Origin: Thermoplasmata archaeon
Lineage (GTDB): Archaea > Thermoplasmatota > Thermoplasmata > Thermoplasmatales > Thermoplasmataceae
DNA: 5,928 nucleotides
Reading direction: 5' to 3'
Assembly (NCBI GenBank): GCA_021797955.1
Contig: JAJZYV010000133.1
Span: 1-5,928, forward strand
Shown: one piece after another, positions 5,573 through 5,928 of the stretch
Layout of the letters: every line of letters starts with the position of its first letter
Position numbering within the stretch: the stretch's first letter is position 1
The notes under the pieces: generated by a model
What the model was told of the DNA's origin: nothing
Databases searched by the model: none
The model's input: only the letters and a program-made list of their open reading frames with translations
Translations under genes and position numbers: made by a program

Positions 5573-5583
5573 TCGGATTTTGA
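5569..5583 (-). repeat. Right terminal inverted repeat of the miniature element
   Basis: CTAATCGGATTTTGA is the exact reverse complement of 5253-5267. It overlaps the stop codon of the transposase remnant, a common layout in compact insertion sequences. Confidence 0.85.
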
Positions 5584-5627
5584 TACCATATATTTCCGCC
5601 ATAGTAAAATTGGGCTTTGGGACAAAA

Positions 5628-5928
5628 TTATTTCAGGTACAGCTCCCTATAATCCTTAATCATTTCCGGATTTGTATGCCTCAGATAGTTATATTGTCTC
5701 AGGTTGTGCATGTAGATCTTCAGGCTCTCCTCCGTCTTTTTTCTCTGAGGCAATTTCTTCCTTATCTTTGCAGGCATCTTCCTCTTCATCATGGAATTCA
5801 CGGATTCGGATATGGATCGCATGTGATACTGTGCCATCCATGATTGCGTTTCCTCAATGAACTCATATAACATGGCCTTCCACGATGCCACACCCTTTGC
5901 CCTGAATGTGGCATTCACCTTTGGGAGG
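5628..5928 (-). CDS. DDE transposase, IS4/IS5 superfamily, C-terminal part (5' end outside window)
   Basis: The frame is open from the right edge (LPKVNATFRAKG...) to the TAA at 5628, giving about the last 100 residues. It carries the IS4-type signature Y-x2-R-x3-E-x6-K: in AQYHMRSISESVNSMMKRK the Tyr, Arg, Glu and Lys have exactly this spacing, and the Glu is the third acidic catalytic residue, which holds a metal ion in the active site. The basic segment after it and KIYMHNLRQYNYL are typical of the C-terminal helix of these enzymes. What is visible is intact, with no frameshift. The insertion-sequence end should lie between about 5593 and 5627, but the matching end is outside the window, so its inverted repeat cannot be defined. 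It sits only about 36 bases from the miniature element's direct repeat. Confidence 0.86.
   Translation of the reverse strand, partial: LPKVNATFRAKGVASWKAMLYEFIEETQSWMAQYHMRSISESVNSMMKRKMPAKIRKKLPQRKKTEESLKIYMHNLRQYNYLRHTNPEMIKDYRELYLK

Larger units (their letters stand above)
5250..5586 (+). mobile_element. Miniature transposable element (MITE-like, derived from an IS1634-like element)
   Basis: The 337-bp unit is bounded by perfect 15-bp inverted repeats set three bases in from each end, with a further imperfect match inside (TCTTGACCA on the left, TCTTGATCA when the right end is reverse-complemented, after a 4-base versus 1-base spacer). It is flanked on both sides by CATATA (5244-5249 and 5587-5592), a likely target-site duplication. 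Six A/T-rich bases would suit the IS1634 family as I know it. Inside are a TATA box, a transposase start (MTFIRKIKKGG) and a C-terminal coding remnant, with most of the gene missing. It is thus an internally deleted, non-autonomous element that would need a full-length relative elsewhere. The family assignment rests on the short N-terminus only. Confidence 0.76.

Noticed and set aside
5580..5860. Plus-strand open frames opposite the right-edge transposase
   Set aside because: The minus-strand frame carries the exact Y-x2-R-x3-E-x6-K signature; the plus-strand frames are its complement.
1..5928. CRISPR array or tRNA/rRNA genes
   Set aside because: No regularly spaced direct repeats and no tRNA- or rRNA-like segments were found on reading both strands.

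Overview
The window looks like a piece of a Thermoplasmatales-type archaeal chromosome (Thermoplasma, Ferroplasma, Cuniculiplasma and relatives). This rests on a glucose dehydrogenase that closely matches the Thermoplasma enzyme as I remember it, a FolD of the same flavour, TATA boxes lying about 25-30 bases upstream of start codons (leaderless transcripts), oligo-T termination, and IS1634/IS4-like transposase remnants. The lineage is inferred from memory; no search was run.

Left half (1-3324) is core metabolism, all on the minus strand. One transcription unit has the glucose 1-dehydrogenase gene followed by folD, with a 4-base ATGA overlap. Both products belong to families that use NADP. A second unit has nadE (NAD synthetase) followed by a CPA1-type cation/proton antiporter that runs off the left edge, again with an ATGA overlap.

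Right half (about 3361-5928) is accessory. Upstream of the glucose dehydrogenase promoter, on the plus strand, is a well-formed group II intron domain V followed by a domain VI-like stem. No domains I-III and no reverse transcriptase are visible in the window. Next comes a minus-strand cassette: a signal-bearing membrane or surface protein with ten N-glycosylation sequons, a 92-residue two-helix membrane protein, and a tandem duplicate of that small protein broken by a one-base deletion. The cassette starts at a striking (AT)8 TATA box and ends at oligo-T tracts.

From 5250 to 5586 lies a 337-bp miniature transposon (MITE-like). It has 15-bp perfect terminal inverted repeats, is flanked by the 6-bp direct repeat CATATA, and still carries a promoter, the first codons of a transposase and a C-terminal coding remnant. 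The window ends inside another transposase, of the IS4/IS5 DDE class, on the minus strand.

I see no tRNA, rRNA or CRISPR array. The points most worth following up are the orphan intron core, the miniature element, and the unidentified surface-protein cassette with its duplicated small membrane gene.
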